From positions 1 through 56,148 of the forward strand of contig DYLS01000012.1 in the NCBI GenBank assembly GCA_020721965.1: 56,148 nucleotides of DNA, read 5' to 3'. The position numbers and the translations under genes are program-made. This document shows positions 16,142-25,423 of the stretch, piece by piece. This DNA comes from Blastopirellula marina. GTDB lineage: Bacteria; Planctomycetota; Planctomycetia; Pirellulales; Thermoguttaceae. The notes beneath the pieces are model-generated. The model was given only the letters and a program-made list of their open reading frames with translations, searched no databases and had not been told where the DNA came from. Within the stretch, counting starts at the first letter, position 1, and each line of letters begins with the position of its first letter.

Positions 16142-18151
16142 ATGGCAACGGATTTCTTTCAGCAGCAAGACAAAGCACGTCGCAATAGCGCCCTGTTGAT
16201 AGGCCTGTTTTGTGCCGCGGTCGTGGCCATCGTCTTGGTGATCTACCTCATCGTGGTCGGGCTGCTGGCACGCGTGCCAGCCAATCCCGATAGCGGTAGC
16301 CCCCCCAGCATAGCAGAGCGATTCTGGCAGCCGGAGCTGTTTCTCGGCGTGTCGTTGGGCACGCTAGCGGTGATTTCGCTGGGTACCCTTTACAAAATCA
16401 GCGAGGTATCGGCGGGCGGAGAAAAAGTGGCGCTGATGCTGGGGGGGCGAAGGGTCAATCCGAACACGCGCGATCCGGCCGAAAGGCGGTTACTAAACGT
16501 GATTGAGGAGATGGCACTCGCCTCGGGGACGCCTGTTCCGCCGGTTTATGTGCTGGATGACGAGCCGGCCATCAACGCCTTTGCCGCAGGTCATACACCC
16601 AGCGACGCCGTGGTCGCCGTGTCCCGCGGCGCCTTGGATTATCTCACGCGGGACGAGCTGCAAGGCGTGATGGGCCACGAATTCAGCCATATCTTGAACG
16701 GAGACATGCGTCTGAACCTGCGGCTGATCGGGCTGCTGCATGGCATCCTGCTGTTGGCCATCATCGGCTACTATGTCGTTCGCATCGCGGCATCGGGGAG
16801 TTCGTCACGCCGCTCGAAGAATGAGGGCGGGCTGAGGGCGGCGTTTCTCCTGATCGGATTGGCCCTGATAATCATCGGTTACATCGGCGTCTTTTTCGGA
16901 CAACTGATCAAAGCCGCTGTTTCCCGGCAACGGGAGTTCCTGGCCGATGCCTCGGCCGTACAATTTACCCGTTATCCTGCGGGGATCGCGGGAGCGCTGA
17001 AAAAGATCGGGGCCTTGAGCGAGGGATCGACGATTCGCGATGGGCATGCCGAAGAATGCAGCCACCTGTTCTTTTGCGACGCATTGAGCGGAAAAATCCT
17101 AAATCTGTTCTCGACGCACCCGCCTTTAATCCAGCGGGTCAAGCGGCTGGACCCCGGCTTCGACGGTATCTTTCCGAAAATCCAACGGCTATCGCCTGAC
17201 ACTGCCGAGGAACCCGGGGTCACGCGCCGCCCGGCGGTCCGCTCCGCAGGTGGGCCAGGAGCTCGCACCGGCACACGCGGGCAGACCTCGCGGCCGTTGG
17301 TAGCCGCCCTGGCCGGGGGGGCGGTTTCCCCGCCGAACATGATAGGCGTCGGGGAGATCGAACTCGGCATCGCCTCCACAATCCTCGACCGCTTTCCTGA
17401 ACCGCTTCGGGAAGCAGGGCGAGAGCCGTTCTCTGCAAGGGCCGTGATTTACGCCCTCCTCTCCAGCCCGGATCCGTCGATCCGTGCCGCTCAATGGGAC
17501 GCTCTGAAATCTCAAACGGAACCCCTCTGCTACCGGCGGACGGAACAATTGGCCGCGATCTGTGACCGATTGCCGGCAGAGGTCCGTTTGCCTTTGGTGG
17601 ATTTCTCGCTTCCAGCCCTAAAGCAGCTTTCGCCTTCGCAATACGCTTCTTTCCGCCAGGTCATCGAATCCCTGGTGCTGGCTGATCGTAAGATCGACCT
17701 TTTTGAGTATTTGATCCGCACCGTTGTGCTTCGATACTTGGACCTGCATTTTGGTCGCAGCAAGCCGCCATCCATTCGCTACACAGCGATCAACGCCTTG
17801 GTCGGACCCCTGAGTCTAGTATTCTCTATCCTGTCGCGCGTTGGGGATGGCAACCCGGACGCAGCACGGAAGACCTTCGATCACGCGTGCGAGGCACTGG
17901 GAAGACCCCTGAAAATGCTTAATCCCGGACAATACTCGCTGACTGCCCTGGATGCGGCGCTAAACCAATTGGCGCAAGCAACGCCGATGATCAAAAAGCG
18001 CGTCTTGGCCGCGGCGGCGTCTTGTGTGACCTGCGACCGTAAAGTGACTGTGGAAGAGTGGGAACTCCTGCGGATCATAGCGGCCGCTCTGAATTGCCCG
18101 ATGCCGCCCATCGCCATAGCCGAAACCATTTCTACGGGTGCGAATCGGTGA
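16142..18151 (+). CDS. M48 family membrane metalloprotease (HtpX-like) with long C-terminal extension
   Basis: The protein has 669 residues from the ATG at 16142. Two membrane helices (about 17-42 and 66-82) precede the catalytic domain. The zinc motif HEFSH is at residues 179-183, and the third ligand Glu is in REFLADA (Glu265), as in HtpX/Ste24-type peptidases. Another hydrophobic pair lies at about 195-213 and 234-255. Ordinary HtpX is about 290 residues. Here a linker rich in Arg, Pro and Gly (about 365-415) leads to about 250 helical residues whose end (KKRVLAAAASCVTCDRKVTVEEWELLRIIAAALN) resembles a TerB-like helical domain. The active site should face the cytoplasm and cut misfolded membrane proteins (family knowledge). 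It probably forms an operon with lemA. Confidence 0.9.
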   Translation: MATDFFQQQDKARRNSALLIGLFCAAVVAIVLVIYLIVVGLLARVPANPDSGSPPSIAERFWQPELFLGVSLGTLAVISLGTLYKISEVSAGGEKVALMLGGRRVNPNTRDPAERRLLNVIEEMALASGTPVPPVYVLDDEPAINAFAAGHTPSDAVVAVSRGALDYLTRDELQGVMGHEFSHILNGDMRLNLRLIGLLHGILLLAIIGYYVVRIAASGSSSRRSKNEGGLRAAFLLIGLALIIIGYIGVFFGQLIKAAVSRQREFLADASAVQFTRYPAGIAGALKKIGALSEGSTIRDGHAEECSHLFFCDALSGKILNLFSTHPPLIQRVKRLDPGFDGIFPKIQRLSPDTAEEPGVTRRPAVRSAGGPGARTGTRGQTSRPLVAALAGGAVSPPNMIGVGEIELGIASTILDRFPEPLREAGREPFSARAVIYALLSSPDPSIRAAQWDALKSQTEPLCYRRTEQLAAICDRLPAEVRLPLVDFSLPALKQLSPSQYASFRQVIESLVLADRKIDLFEYLIRTVVLRYLDLHFGRSKPPSIRYTAINALVGPLSLVFSILSRVGDGNPDAARKTFDHACEALGRPLKMLNPGQYSLTALDAALNQLAQATPMIKKRVLAAAASCVTCDRKVTVEEWELLRIIAAALNCPMPPIAIAETISTGANR

Positions 18152-18679
18152 AAAGGTCGATTTCGACAATCGCCTCTACGATATGCGCCGTGTGGGCGAA
18201 ATTATGTTGCAGCCGCACAGTCGTTGCCACCGCCGCCTTTCGCGACGGCCTTGGTCTGCTGGCACTGCCAGGAAGTCGGCTCGATAATCGCGCTCCCGTG
18301 GCGTCCGGCGTGTCAGAGTGCACCGCTTAGAATCCACGCAAAACGCCTATGCTGTGGTCAGGCGGTAAAGCCGGCAAAGCCACAATGTACTCGAGGGCAA
18401 GATTGCTTGCTTGGCTCAAGATCTTGTCGTGATGGAACGCGACCCCTCGCAGTCTACGCTGCGGACATCATGCCGTCCGGCGGCGGTTGCGGTGGTGTAT
18501 CACAGCTTGCGCGGAAAAGCTGGCCCAGCATTTCACGATCCAGACGCACGACGCATCTCGGTATAGCTTCCCCTAGTACCGAGATTTGGACCGCTACCAC
18601 GAAAGGCTCAGGTTGAGAGGACCGTAACTCAATGTGCGTGTGGGAGACGCAGCGGCCGCGAGTATAGCCCCTCAAGACG
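18152..18679. other. Convergent intergenic region, possible gene remnant
   Basis: This 528-bp gap lies between the M48 gene (+) and the GH127 gene (-). It holds a perfect 9-bp inverted repeat (ATCTCGGTA at 18555-18563, TACCGAGAT at 18577-18585) that could serve as a hairpin between the converging transcripts, though no T run follows. The minus-strand frame 18454 to about 18620 reads quite protein-like (FVVAVQISVLGEAIPRCVVRLDREMLGQLF) but has no good start. It may be the tail of a decayed gene; I cannot identify it. Confidence 0.4.
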
Positions 18680-18826
18680 CTATTCCACTTGCCACTCCAA
18701 AATCCCGCCCGAAAAACCCTCCCGAAGTTGAACCTCGACCCGCAGGCCGGTCGTCTCCACAGGGCTGAACTCCACGCGATTGAAAGCGTCCTTTTTAACG
18801 CCAAATTCGTCACGAGTATTGACGGG
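18680..18826 (-). other. Out-of-frame C-terminus of the GH127 gene
   Basis: The -1/+1 shifted minus-strand frame encodes VNTRDEFGVKKDAFNRV and then VEVQLREGFSGGILEWQVE before a stop at 18680. This is the normal ending of GH127 (DUF1680) proteins. It joins the main frame exactly if one C is removed from the CCCC run (GGGG at 18824-18827 on the plus strand), giving WRPVNTRDEFG. So this piece belongs to the gene at 18810-21089 and is cut off by a one-base insertion, or by a sequencing error in a homopolymer. Confidence 0.85.
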
Positions 18827-21089
18827 GCCGCCATTGTTCTCCATCCCGGTACAGGAGTCGCCAGCTTGCAGGAACGCGGCACTGTCCTCCAGATGGTTCG
18901 TCATCGAACCAATACACTTCCGCGGTGGTCAGGCGGACAGGAGTTGGCCAATGGTATTCCACCCACTCCGCCGTGCCGCGATGATCCCACCAAGTGAATC
19001 GTGGAATAGCGTGATCATTGGAGTTTTGCGGAACCAGGCCATCATTCATTGCCTCGACCTGATCGCCGAGATTGCAATCGGAAACCGCAGGTTCGGCGGT
19101 TTCGAACGCTGTCATTGGTTCTTCATCGCCTAACGTGGCGGGATCGAGCGGACGGTACAACCGTCCCTCCCAGGATGGATCATCCATCACGGGATGGCGC
19201 GACTTGCCGAGTTGACGGACCCACACGACCATCGGCCCCGGTTCACGGTGATCCCAAGCATAGTATGGCACGGCCGTCACACGGCGACCGTCCGCCGTGT
19301 CCGCCTGTACAACCACAACGCCGCCAAGCAGATCGGGCCGGTACTCCGTTGAGAACCGGGGATCTTTAGCTAGGGCGCACCGTCGCACGTCGAAGGCATT
19401 GTCCACGCTCTCCAAACAGTAAACAAGCGGCCCTCGTTGCAGAGCGACCCGACCACGATCGGCCACCACGGCGGGATGAGCCTCCCATCGCTCGACCGGC
19501 ATCGCCAAGTGGAGATTCACCCGATCGCCCTCTTTCCACTGGCGCCGCAGCACCAAATACCCCTTTTCGATGCTTGGCTGTTCGACCCGCTCGTCGTTTA
19601 CCGCGACCTGGAAATCATGGCACCAACCGGGAATGCGCAGCTTGAGGGCAAACTCGCGCGGAGCTTGCGGAAACAGATGAACCGTGATGTCTTCATCCCA
19701 AGGATATCGCCCCTCTTGCCGGATTCCCAGCTTTCCGCCCGGCGTGTTCAAGACAGCGCTCCCCGCCGCATAGAGATTGACAAACACCTCCTCTGGATCC
19801 GTCCGGATCATATAGACATAACCCGGTACGGATGGGATTAGTCGCACAACGTTGGTAGGGCAGCACGCACATCCGAAAAACGGCTGTCGATGGTGATCTC
19901 CCCCGGATGCCAATGGATTGACGTAGAAAAAGTGCTCGCCGTCCAAGGCGACGCCCGCCAAAACGTTGTTGTATAACGCACGTTCCATCACGTCCACGTA
20001 CTGCGCGTCTCCGTGCATGAGTGCCAAACGATAAGACCAGAATACCAGCCCGATCGCCGCGCACGTTTCGCAATACGCCGATTCGTTCGGCAATTCATAC
20101 GGGTCGCCGAAAGCCTCTCCCACGTGACGCGCGCCGACGCCACCCGTGATATACAATTTCCGCAGCGTAACATCCTTCCAGATTCGGTCCATCGCGGCGA
20201 TCAATTCCGGATCACCCGTATAGGCGGCAACATCCGCCACTCCGGAATAAAGATACATGGCCCGTACCGCGTGCCCCACGATTTCCGATTGCTGACGCAC
20301 CGGCAGATGATCCTGGCAAGACAGCCCATAGGAAGGGCGATGCGTGCTATCTCCTCGCTGATCGACGAAAAACTTGGCCAGGTCGAAATAACGGCGTTCG
20401 CCTGTAACCTCGTACAACTTCACTAATGCCAGCTCGATTTCCTCGTGACCAGGCACGCCGTACTTCTTGCCTGGGCCGAAGGTTCTGTCGATGTGGTCAG
20501 CGAGGCGGATCGCCACGTCCAGCATGGTGCGTTTACCCGTCGCACGATAGTGCGCCACGGCGGCCTCGAAGAAGTGGCCCGCACAATACAACTCGTGCTT
20601 CACCGGTAAATCGGTCCAGCGCTGGTCCAGGCCAGTCAGCGTGTAGTAGGTGTTGAGGTACCCATCCTCGCGCTGGGCCGCGCCAATCCACTCGATGACC
20701 CGATCCATCTGCTGCTCCAACGCGGGGTCCGGCGAAGCCGCTAGGGCATAGGACGCTCCTTCGAGGACCTTGTATACATCTGAGTCGTTGAAATAAATAC
20801 CTTCGAATTTGCCTTCCATAAGCCCGGCCGCCTTGGCAAAGTTGGTGAACCGGCCCGTCTCTTCGCACCATCGAAAATTGTGTGGGAGCGAACGATCATG
20901 GTTCGTTTTCAGCCGAGGGGACCAGAAGCCATCATCGAGTTGAACGGACGTAAACGGTACCGCAGTCAGCCGATGGGCAGCAGGAGGTACCGCCTGTCCC
21001 CTGGCCGGAACAGCCGCGCACAAAAGACCCGTAAACGCCGCACACCTCAAAGCGACATCCAACACGCCTGGTCTCGCTGATCGCATCAT
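18810..21089 (-). CDS. GH127 beta-L-arabinofuranosidase-like (DUF1680) protein, frameshifted near 3' end
   Basis: The main frame has 759 residues from the ATG at 21089 (a second ATG at 21086 is equally possible). A signal peptide-like stretch ends in AAVPARGQA. The family core follows: FTSVQLDDGFWSPRLKTNHDRSLPHNFRW, then EDGYLNTYY, then HELYCAGHFFEAAVAHYRATGK, then HFFYVNPLAS and FFGCACCPTNVVRL. This last Cys-rich segment holds the zinc and nucleophile cysteines of GH127. The family removes beta-L-arabinofuranose or related sugars from plant glycans. The C-terminal jelly-roll is interrupted: after YRDGEQWRP the frame runs into RQYS and a stop, while the expected ending continues in another frame down to 18680. 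About 45 residues of the terminal beta domain would be lost if the shift is real. Confidence 0.88.
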   Translation of the reverse strand: MMRSARPGVLDVALRCAAFTGLLCAAVPARGQAVPPAAHRLTAVPFTSVQLDDGFWSPRLKTNHDRSLPHNFRWCEETGRFTNFAKAAGLMEGKFEGIYFNDSDVYKVLEGASYALAASPDPALEQQMDRVIEWIGAAQREDGYLNTYYTLTGLDQRWTDLPVKHELYCAGHFFEAAVAHYRATGKRTMLDVAIRLADHIDRTFGPGKKYGVPGHEEIELALVKLYEVTGERRYFDLAKFFVDQRGDSTHRPSYGLSCQDHLPVRQQSEIVGHAVRAMYLYSGVADVAAYTGDPELIAAMDRIWKDVTLRKLYITGGVGARHVGEAFGDPYELPNESAYCETCAAIGLVFWSYRLALMHGDAQYVDVMERALYNNVLAGVALDGEHFFYVNPLASGGDHHRQPFFGCACCPTNVVRLIPSVPGYVYMIRTDPEEVFVNLYAAGSAVLNTPGGKLGIRQEGRYPWDEDITVHLFPQAPREFALKLRIPGWCHDFQVAVNDERVEQPSIEKGYLVLRRQWKEGDRVNLHLAMPVERWEAHPAVVADRGRVALQRGPLVYCLESVDNAFDVRRCALAKDPRFSTEYRPDLLGGVVVVQADTADGRRVTAVPYYAWDHREPGPMVVWVRQLGKSRHPVMDDPSWEGRLYRPLDPATLGDEEPMTAFETAEPAVSDCNLGDQVEAMNDGLVPQNSNDHAIPRFTWWDHRGTAEWVEYHWPTPVRLTTAEVYWFDDEPSGGQCRVPASWRLLYRDGEQWRPRQYS

Positions 21090-21396
21090 CGCAGTCCTTA
21101 TTCTTCAGTTCGCCTGAGCGATTGTTTCGTCCGACTGACCGGAAATCGCCTGAATATTCAAACCAATGCGTGGAAACGCATTTCTGGTTGCCCAACCCCG
21201 CGGCCACTTGCCCCAGAAGAACACCTGCAACTCCGCAACGGGTAGTCGTCGCCGTTTTCTTTGATTGGCGCCGAGGTCGCAAAAACCTCTTAATTTCAGT
21301 TTTTAGCCTGCTCGGGAGGGTCTTGCAACCCAAGAATTCAGATTCGGAGGGAGTGCCCTCGCGATTTATCATTAAGGTGCTGTCTTCGATGATCGC
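21090..21396. other. Intergenic region upstream of GH127
   Basis: This 307-bp region lies between the lipoprotein stop and the GH127 start, both on the minus strand. It should contain the GH127 promoter. I see no clear repeat, hairpin or gene in it. Confidence 0.5.
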
Positions 21397-21861
21397 TCAA
21401 GGGCTGCTGGACGATGCTTGGGTTGGGCTTTTCAATTCCAACTTGAGAGCTTGAGAGGCCCCCGCGGAAATCGAAATCCTCTGGCCGTTGCCCACTGCAT
21501 TGGGTGGAATACCAGCCGACTCGTTCAGTCGCTCGCCACGGGTAGCCATTACCGCCATTTCCCCAGAGCTGCGGGGATACTGAATCTGCGGTCCACTGCT
21601 TACGGTCACGATCTTTTCACCGGGCACAACGTCCGCAATGGTAAACTTCCCATCACGAATTTCCCCTCCTACAGTTTCCCCTTTACCATCCGCGGGAGCC
21701 AACGTAACGTATCCCGCGGCGACGGCGGTCCCGTCGTAAGTTACCTCTCCGGTAACCGTCACGCCGGATGAGCTGCCGCACCCGGCCATCACCAAAATCC
21801 CCACGGCGACGACGCTCCAAGCCGCTCCCTGCCGCAACGCTTTGACGATTAATTGCCGCAT
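21397..21861 (-). CDS. Small lipoprotein with carboxypeptidase-regulatory-like fold
   Basis: The protein has 154 residues from the ATG at 21861. A longer frame upstream overlaps the DUF1559 gene and is not protein-like. The N-terminus is a signal with a lipobox (VVAVGILVMAGCGSSSG), so it should be a lipid-anchored envelope protein. The body (VTVTGEVTYDGTAVAAGYVTLAPADGKGETVGGEIRDGKFTI) is the transthyretin/carboxypeptidase-regulatory-like beta sandwich that planctomycetes place directly next to DUF1559 genes. It lies 73 bp downstream of the DUF1559 gene on the same strand and is surely co-transcribed. The function is unknown; partnership with the pseudopilin is inferred from conserved pairing. 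Confidence 0.87.
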   Translation of the reverse strand: MRQLIVKALRQGAAWSVVAVGILVMAGCGSSSGVTVTGEVTYDGTAVAAGYVTLAPADGKGETVGGEIRDGKFTIADVVPGEKIVTVSSGPQIQYPRSSGEMAVMATRGERLNESAGIPPNAVGNGQRISISAGASQALKLELKSPTQASSSSP

Positions 21862-21934
21862 GCCGGGCCTCCAAATGGCAAGCCTAGGATCTTTACACCA
21901 AAGCGATCGAGTTGGTTCAACCTCAGGATCGCAA

Positions 21935-22972
21935 TCAGAAATCGGTTGTGGTTTCCCTGCCGGATCGGGTGGCAACCTGCCTCCAAAGCAGCAGGTCGAT
22001 GGTACTGGAAACAAAGCGTACGGAGCCATCCACCAGGGCCAGGTTCACACCGCCGGGATGCTTGCTTCTAGCGCCAGCATAAGCCTGTGCCGCGCTCGGC
22101 GTCCACCACAGATTCGCGGCAATGCTGACGCAGGGCTGGTAGTAGGTACCGTCACCCTGGTTTTGCGGGCAGGGGCCGATGATCCGATCGGGGGCAGAAG
22201 AATTGGGCGTGATGGCGTGGCTGTACAAAGCCCCGCCCATGTTCCCGTAAAGCATGGAACCGATTGGCCCGCCCCACCACGTCACCTGCGGCACAACGCT
22301 TTCGGAAATCAGAGCGGTGTTTGATGTGCCGTCCAATACCTCGGCGAAGCTTACCCCCTTCGTCTGAATCGAGGCCCCCGTGTCGAAGCTTTGATCGTGT
22401 CGCACGGCAAAGACGCCCGGCAGCCACGGGCCTGTAGTACCGTCTAAAACGTCTTCGCCATACATATCTCCCGATCCGACGCAACCGCGATAGTTCCCCC
22501 GATAAAAACCGTAGGCACCGGTGTTCAATTCGTTCCCGAAGGGTCCGCCGTCGCTCGGGCAATAAAATGGTGGAATCTTGGCATGCCGAGCGTTCCGCAA
22601 TTGCTGGTCATCTCCAATCGGCCCATTAGGCCCCGGGTAATTTTCGACATAACCCCGCTGAGGCAGCGTCCAGTATTGATCGTAAACGGCCTGCTGTTCG
22701 ATAGACGGAAGAATCAACTGCGCCCACGTGTACGTATCCCATTTGTCATACTTGCGACCGTATGGCAACTCCTGGAACTTGTCGTGAAAATTATGGCAAG
22801 CCAACGCGAGCTGCTTCAGGTTATTGGTGCATTGGGATCGCCGGGCAGCTTCCCGCGCGGCCTGCACCGCAGGCAACAATAGCGCAATAAGAATACCGAT
22901 AATCGCAATTACGACCAGCAGTTCCACCAATGTGAAACCCGTCGCCCTGCTTCGCCCACTGGCTGTACGCAT
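21935..22972 (-). CDS. DUF1559 pseudopilin-like protein
   Basis: The protein has 345 residues, a standard DUF1559 length. The ATG at 22972 has a strong AGGAGGT site upstream. The prepilin-type helix [51 protein letters not shown] is the textbook form: cleavage between Gly and Phe, Glu5 present. [16 protein letters not shown] near the C-terminus is the H-x9-DG motif. Unlike the two paralogues at 9915-12998, it is followed by the small lipoprotein gene as in most planctomycetes. An inverted repeat at 23102-23130 lies 130-158 bp upstream and may be an operator. Confidence 0.93.
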   Translation of the reverse strand: MRTASGRSRATGFTLVELLVVIAIIGILIALLLPAVQAAREAARRSQCTNNLKQLALACHNFHDKFQELPYGRKYDKWDTYTWAQLILPSIEQQAVYDQYWTLPQRGYVENYPGPNGPIGDDQQLRNARHAKIPPFYCPSDGGPFGNELNTGAYGFYRGNYRGCVGSGDMYGEDVLDGTTGPWLPGVFAVRHDQSFDTGASIQTKGVSFAEVLDGTSNTALISESVVPQVTWWGGPIGSMLYGNMGGALYSHAITPNSSAPDRIIGPCPQNQGDGTYYQPCVSIAANLWWTPSAAQAYAGARSKHPGGVNLALVDGSVRFVSSTIDLLLWRQVATRSGRETTTDF

Positions 22973-23288
22973 GATCCCGACCTCCTAGGCATTCGTCGAT
23001 GACCTTAAAACATAAAACATGCTCAACTACCGGCGGAATCGGACGGAACGCAACACCTATTCTTCATGCTATCCGACCTACCACAGCAAAGCAATGAACA
23101 AGTGCGCAAAAATATCGTACATTTGCGCACAACGCGAAAGCATCCCTATTGTTGGGAGATTTCTGGGATAGCCTGCCTCAAGAATGGCTTCATCGGGCGG
23201 GGGATTACGTGCCGCACGGACACCATCCCATTCGGAGCGGGAACCGACGGACACCATTGCTCTGCCCCGTACTCTGCCCCGGGGGCCG
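22973..23288. other. Intergenic region upstream of the DUF1559 gene
   Basis: This 316-bp spacer between two minus-strand genes holds the inverted repeat at 23102-23130 (listed separately) and the AGGAGGT ribosome site of the DUF1559 gene. I see nothing else. Confidence 0.5.
23102..23130. promoter_or_regulatory. Operator-like inverted repeat
   Basis: Perfect 9-bp arms GTGCGCAAA (23102-23110) and TTTGCGCAC (23122-23130) are separated by 11 bp. The centre-to-centre distance of the arms is 20 bp, about two helical turns, which suits a dimeric DNA-binding protein on one face of the helix. It is upstream of the DUF1559-lipoprotein pair. The regulator is unknown. Confidence 0.5.
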
Positions 23289-24641
23289 CTAAGCGTCGCT
23301 GACCTCCGTTCGGTCTCGCTCCAGTTGTTCCAGCCGAGCAGGTATCGCAAGGATGGAAGCGAGCAAAGCCAAGGCGAGTTGTCCAAAGACGAAAGCCAGA
23401 TACGCCCCCACGGGGAAGAAAGCACCCAAGAGGAGGAAATTCCGCCCCGATGCCTGGAGGGCCGGCGACAGCCACCCCGCCTTGGGGGCCTCCGCGAATG
23501 GCTCCAGATCGCCATACGGCACGCTCGCACCCTGGTTCAAGCTGAAGAACCAGCCGATCAACACTTGGAAGAATCCCAGCAAGATCAACGTGCCGAATAA
23601 GACCGGCGTCATACGGAGCATCATTTTGAGAAAACACTGTATAAGCCCAATCGCTTCCTCGGCCGGCGTGGTCTCGGGCACGATGGAGATGTTCATCCCC
23701 TCCAGGTTCAAGATAGACAGGCCAAGGTAGGCAAAGACGATGAAAACCCCGAGTGCTATGAACAGGAAAAATACGGGGCCGTCTCGAACCGCGATAACGG
23801 TGAGCGCGACCAATCCCGTAATCCCGATGAAGAACGCTATCAGCGATAACCCATCGGTGGATGCCGACGAACCGAGCTGTGCATGAACCAGGCGATCCCA
23901 CCGTTCTAGCACGAATAGGATACGGGAGCTTAGGTATTGCAGAATGACGAGGAACGCGGCGACAACGATGCTAGGGAACAATTCCTGAGCGTCCCGAAGC
24001 TGAATCGATGTTGTCAGCCCACTGACAAAGATTACCGCGGCCCCTGCCCAAAGGCCGATTTTACCGCCCAGGGCAAATAGTCTCAGCGTTGCATTGATGA
24101 ACTCGCTGCCGAAGTGCTGCCGCGCTAGCTTCAAGAGACCGTCGAATACACGCCCACCCAGACTCTCTCGCGATCGCGCGAACGTTGTTGGTGAGTTTTC
24201 GAAGGCATCGGTGAGACGCCCCCTGCGTCCTTCGTCCAGCCGGGGCGGCGTGGTCGAGAGCGGCGGTGGTTTGGGAATATACGTTGGTCTCTGATCGTCG
24301 CCTAATTCCGCCGCAACTGCTTCGGGGATGGCTAAGCCGGGCTGAGTCGGACCCGCCTTGTCGTTTGCATCGAAGTGCGTCCCCTCGGCTAAAGGCGATA
24401 GGCGCTGGGTGTCTTGCGCACTGGAGCTAGTCACCGGGCCGGTGGGCAGCGTTCCGCTCGGCGTTTCGTTTTCGGGAAACAGCCCCCGCACCCGCTTGGC
24501 TGGCATCCAGTCCCGTAACCCTTCGCGCCAAACCAGATCATCAGGCAACAATTCCGCGTTTTCCGCTAACCGTTTCAGCTCCCCCGCGGTGATCGGCCCG
24601 ATCTTTTGTTCACCCTTGGCATAGTACCATTGCTGAACCAT
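23289..24641 (-). CDS. GYF_2-domain polytopic membrane protein
   Basis: The protein has 450 residues from the ATG at 24641. The first about 60 residues are a GYF_2 (DUF4339) domain: QWYYAKGEQKIGPITAGELKRLAENAELLPDDLVWREGLRDWMPAKRVRGLF. This fold binds proline-rich peptides or serves as a cytoplasmic adaptor. A Pro/Thr-rich linker (to about 160) leads to a membrane region of five to seven helices (for example GGKIGLWAGAAVIFVSGL, GLSLIAFFIGITGLVALTVIAV, FFLFIALGVFIVFAYLGLSIL, MTPVLFGTLILLGFFQVLIGWFF, PVGAYLAFVFGQLALALLASILAIP). This architecture, an adaptor plus membrane domain, is common in planctomycetes. The function is unknown. It is divergent from marC, 121 bp apart. Confidence 0.82.
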   Translation of the reverse strand: MVQQWYYAKGEQKIGPITAGELKRLAENAELLPDDLVWREGLRDWMPAKRVRGLFPENETPSGTLPTGPVTSSSAQDTQRLSPLAEGTHFDANDKAGPTQPGLAIPEAVAAELGDDQRPTYIPKPPPLSTTPPRLDEGRRGRLTDAFENSPTTFARSRESLGGRVFDGLLKLARQHFGSEFINATLRLFALGGKIGLWAGAAVIFVSGLTTSIQLRDAQELFPSIVVAAFLVILQYLSSRILFVLERWDRLVHAQLGSSASTDGLSLIAFFIGITGLVALTVIAVRDGPVFFLFIALGVFIVFAYLGLSILNLEGMNISIVPETTPAEEAIGLIQCFLKMMLRMTPVLFGTLILLGFFQVLIGWFFSLNQGASVPYGDLEPFAEAPKAGWLSPALQASGRNFLLLGAFFPVGAYLAFVFGQLALALLASILAIPARLEQLERDRTEVSDA

Positions 24642-24762
24642 GGCGTATCCTCGGGACACCGTGCCACGCGTACGAGAGGGACCTATTGCTTCAACCATCG
24701 CTATCGTGATTCAATTCGTATGGATTTGCAAGCCGACCAGCCGACAACCTCGAAAGGTCAGT

Positions 24763-25368
24763 ATGGACTCCTTTGCCACGTTTTTGAGTCATACGCTGTA
24801 CTGCTTGGTGCCACTTTTTATCGCTGTCGATCCCATCGGGCTGCTCCCGTTATACTTGGGGTTGACCGCCGAGCTATCGGATGTCGGCAAGCGACGCGTC
24901 ATTCGGCAATCCTTATTGACGGCGGCCGTCGTCGTGGTCGGTTTCGGATTGGCCGGCCAATGGATCTTGTTCTACTTGCAGATCACCATCGGCGATTTCA
25001 TGGTGGCGGGAGGAGTACTCCTTTTCGGCCTAGCCATGGGAGACCTGTTCGCCGCACAGAAGCGGCAGCCTCGTCCCGATCCCGATTCCCTTGACGCCGT
25101 TCCCCTGGGAATTCCATTGCTCGCCGGGCCGGCCACGGTCTTACTGTTGAGCAATTCTTACGGCGTCTTCCCGGCCCTGATGGCCGCGTTAATCAACATC
25201 GGCCTTACCGGCTGGATATTCGGAGAGGCATCGCGCATCGAGGCGGTGCTCGGGCGCACCGGCCTGCAAACAGCATCCAAGATGGCAGCGCTGATCCTGG
25301 CCGCGATCGGCGTGATGATGGTTCGCCGGGGCCTGATGGCGATGTTCCCCACCCTTGCGGGAAGCTGA
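24763..25368 (+). CDS. marC: MarC family integral membrane protein
   Basis: The protein has 201 residues from the ATG at 24763, the typical MarC size (about 200). The six-helix pattern and family motifs are present: LVPLFIAVDPIGLLPLYLGLTA near the N-terminus, GGVLLFGLAMGDL, and VPLGIPLLAGPATVLLLSN (the conserved P-L-x-x-P-x-L-x-G-P-A motif). The C-terminus is VLGRTGLQTASKMAALILAAIGVMMVRRGL. Despite the name, the family is not clearly tied to multidrug resistance and its transport substrate is unknown. It stands alone, divergent from the GYF gene. Confidence 0.93.
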   Translation: MDSFATFLSHTLYCLVPLFIAVDPIGLLPLYLGLTAELSDVGKRRVIRQSLLTAAVVVVGFGLAGQWILFYLQITIGDFMVAGGVLLFGLAMGDLFAAQKRQPRPDPDSLDAVPLGIPLLAGPATVLLLSNSYGVFPALMAALINIGLTGWIFGEASRIEAVLGRTGLQTASKMAALILAAIGVMMVRRGLMAMFPTLAGS

Positions 25369-25423
25369 CCGAAGTCGCTCCGCCTCGCAACGCCATTCTT
25401 CGCGAGTGGAAACCACCCCGAAG

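Noticed and set aside
18224-18616. Plus-strand frame with several Cys (CWHC...CCGQ) after the M48 gene
   Set aside because: The cysteine spacing does not form a clear zinc ribbon, the start would be TTG without a ribosome site, and the minus strand looks equally coding.
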